NCBI GenBank assembly: GCA_020722685.1
Contig: DYKH01000131.1
Coordinates: 1 to 14,348 of the forward strand
Length of the DNA: 14,348 nt
Direction: 5' to 3'
Source of the DNA: Caldithrix sp.
GTDB lineage: Bacteria; KSB1; UBA2214; DYKH01
The notes beneath the pieces are model-generated. The model saw only the letters and a program-made list of their open reading frames with translations, searched no databases and had not been told where the DNA came from. The translations under genes and the position numbers were made by a program. Below, in pieces: positions 14,319 to 14,348 of this stretch; positions within the stretch are counted from its first letter, which is position 1; every line of letters starts with the position of its first letter.

Positions 14319-14348
14319 ATGATCACTAGTCAAAAAATATCGCGGTTA
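14319..14348 (+). CDS. Start of next gene, cut by window edge
   Basis: An ATG at 14319 with GGGAG ten bases upstream opens a frame of ten codons (MITSQKISRL) to the right edge, 25 bp after ptsI. Position and ribosome site make a real cotranscribed gene plausible, but the product cannot be told from ten residues. Confidence 0.45.
   Translation, partial: MITSQKISRL

Overview
The window is chromosomal DNA of moderate GC, apparently from a Gram-negative, diderm-type bacterium. A membrane-anchored PpiD/SurA-like parvulin chaperone points that way. I cannot name the species. The mix of a SUF operon with SufU, Rieske and SufT partners and a mannose-family PTS with HPr and enzyme I suggests a deep-branching lineage of the FCB/Calditrichota/KSB1 or delta-proteobacterial kind, but this is inference from gene content only.

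Layout. At the left edge (3-983, +) lies the 3' part of a large unrecognised protein that converges on the next block. From 7994 leftwards to 1077 everything is on the minus strand and forms an iron-sulfur cluster assembly operon: Rrf2-type regulator, sufB, sufC, sufD, a DUF59/SufT-like gene, a Rieske ferredoxin, sufS, sufU and a 64-residue small protein. The SufBCD scaffold, the SufS desulfurase with its SufU sulfur acceptor, and the SufT-type maturation factor are the expected working set. A Cys-containing Rrf2 protein with a good IscR-like operator just upstream of its own start is the likely Fe-S sensor.

Next on the minus strand is a separate transcription unit (10044-8245) for a PpiD/SurA-like peptidyl-prolyl isomerase. 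It ends in a clear intrinsic terminator, which insulates it from the suf operon. A non-coding stretch of about 370 bp then separates it from divergent plus-strand genes for the phosphotransferase system: EIIC and EIID of the mannose family, HPr (His15 and Ser46 both present) and enzyme I. No EIIA or EIIB gene is in the window, so this PTS is either split across the genome or mainly regulatory. A further gene begins at 14319 and runs off the right edge.

The most unusual sequence feature is a run of six TTGAC pentamers spaced 10-11 bp apart, in the only large gap inside the suf operon (between sufB and sufC). The leader in front of ptsH also holds nested inverted repeats and a possible short peptide ORF. 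No mobile element, CRISPR array, tRNA or rRNA was seen.
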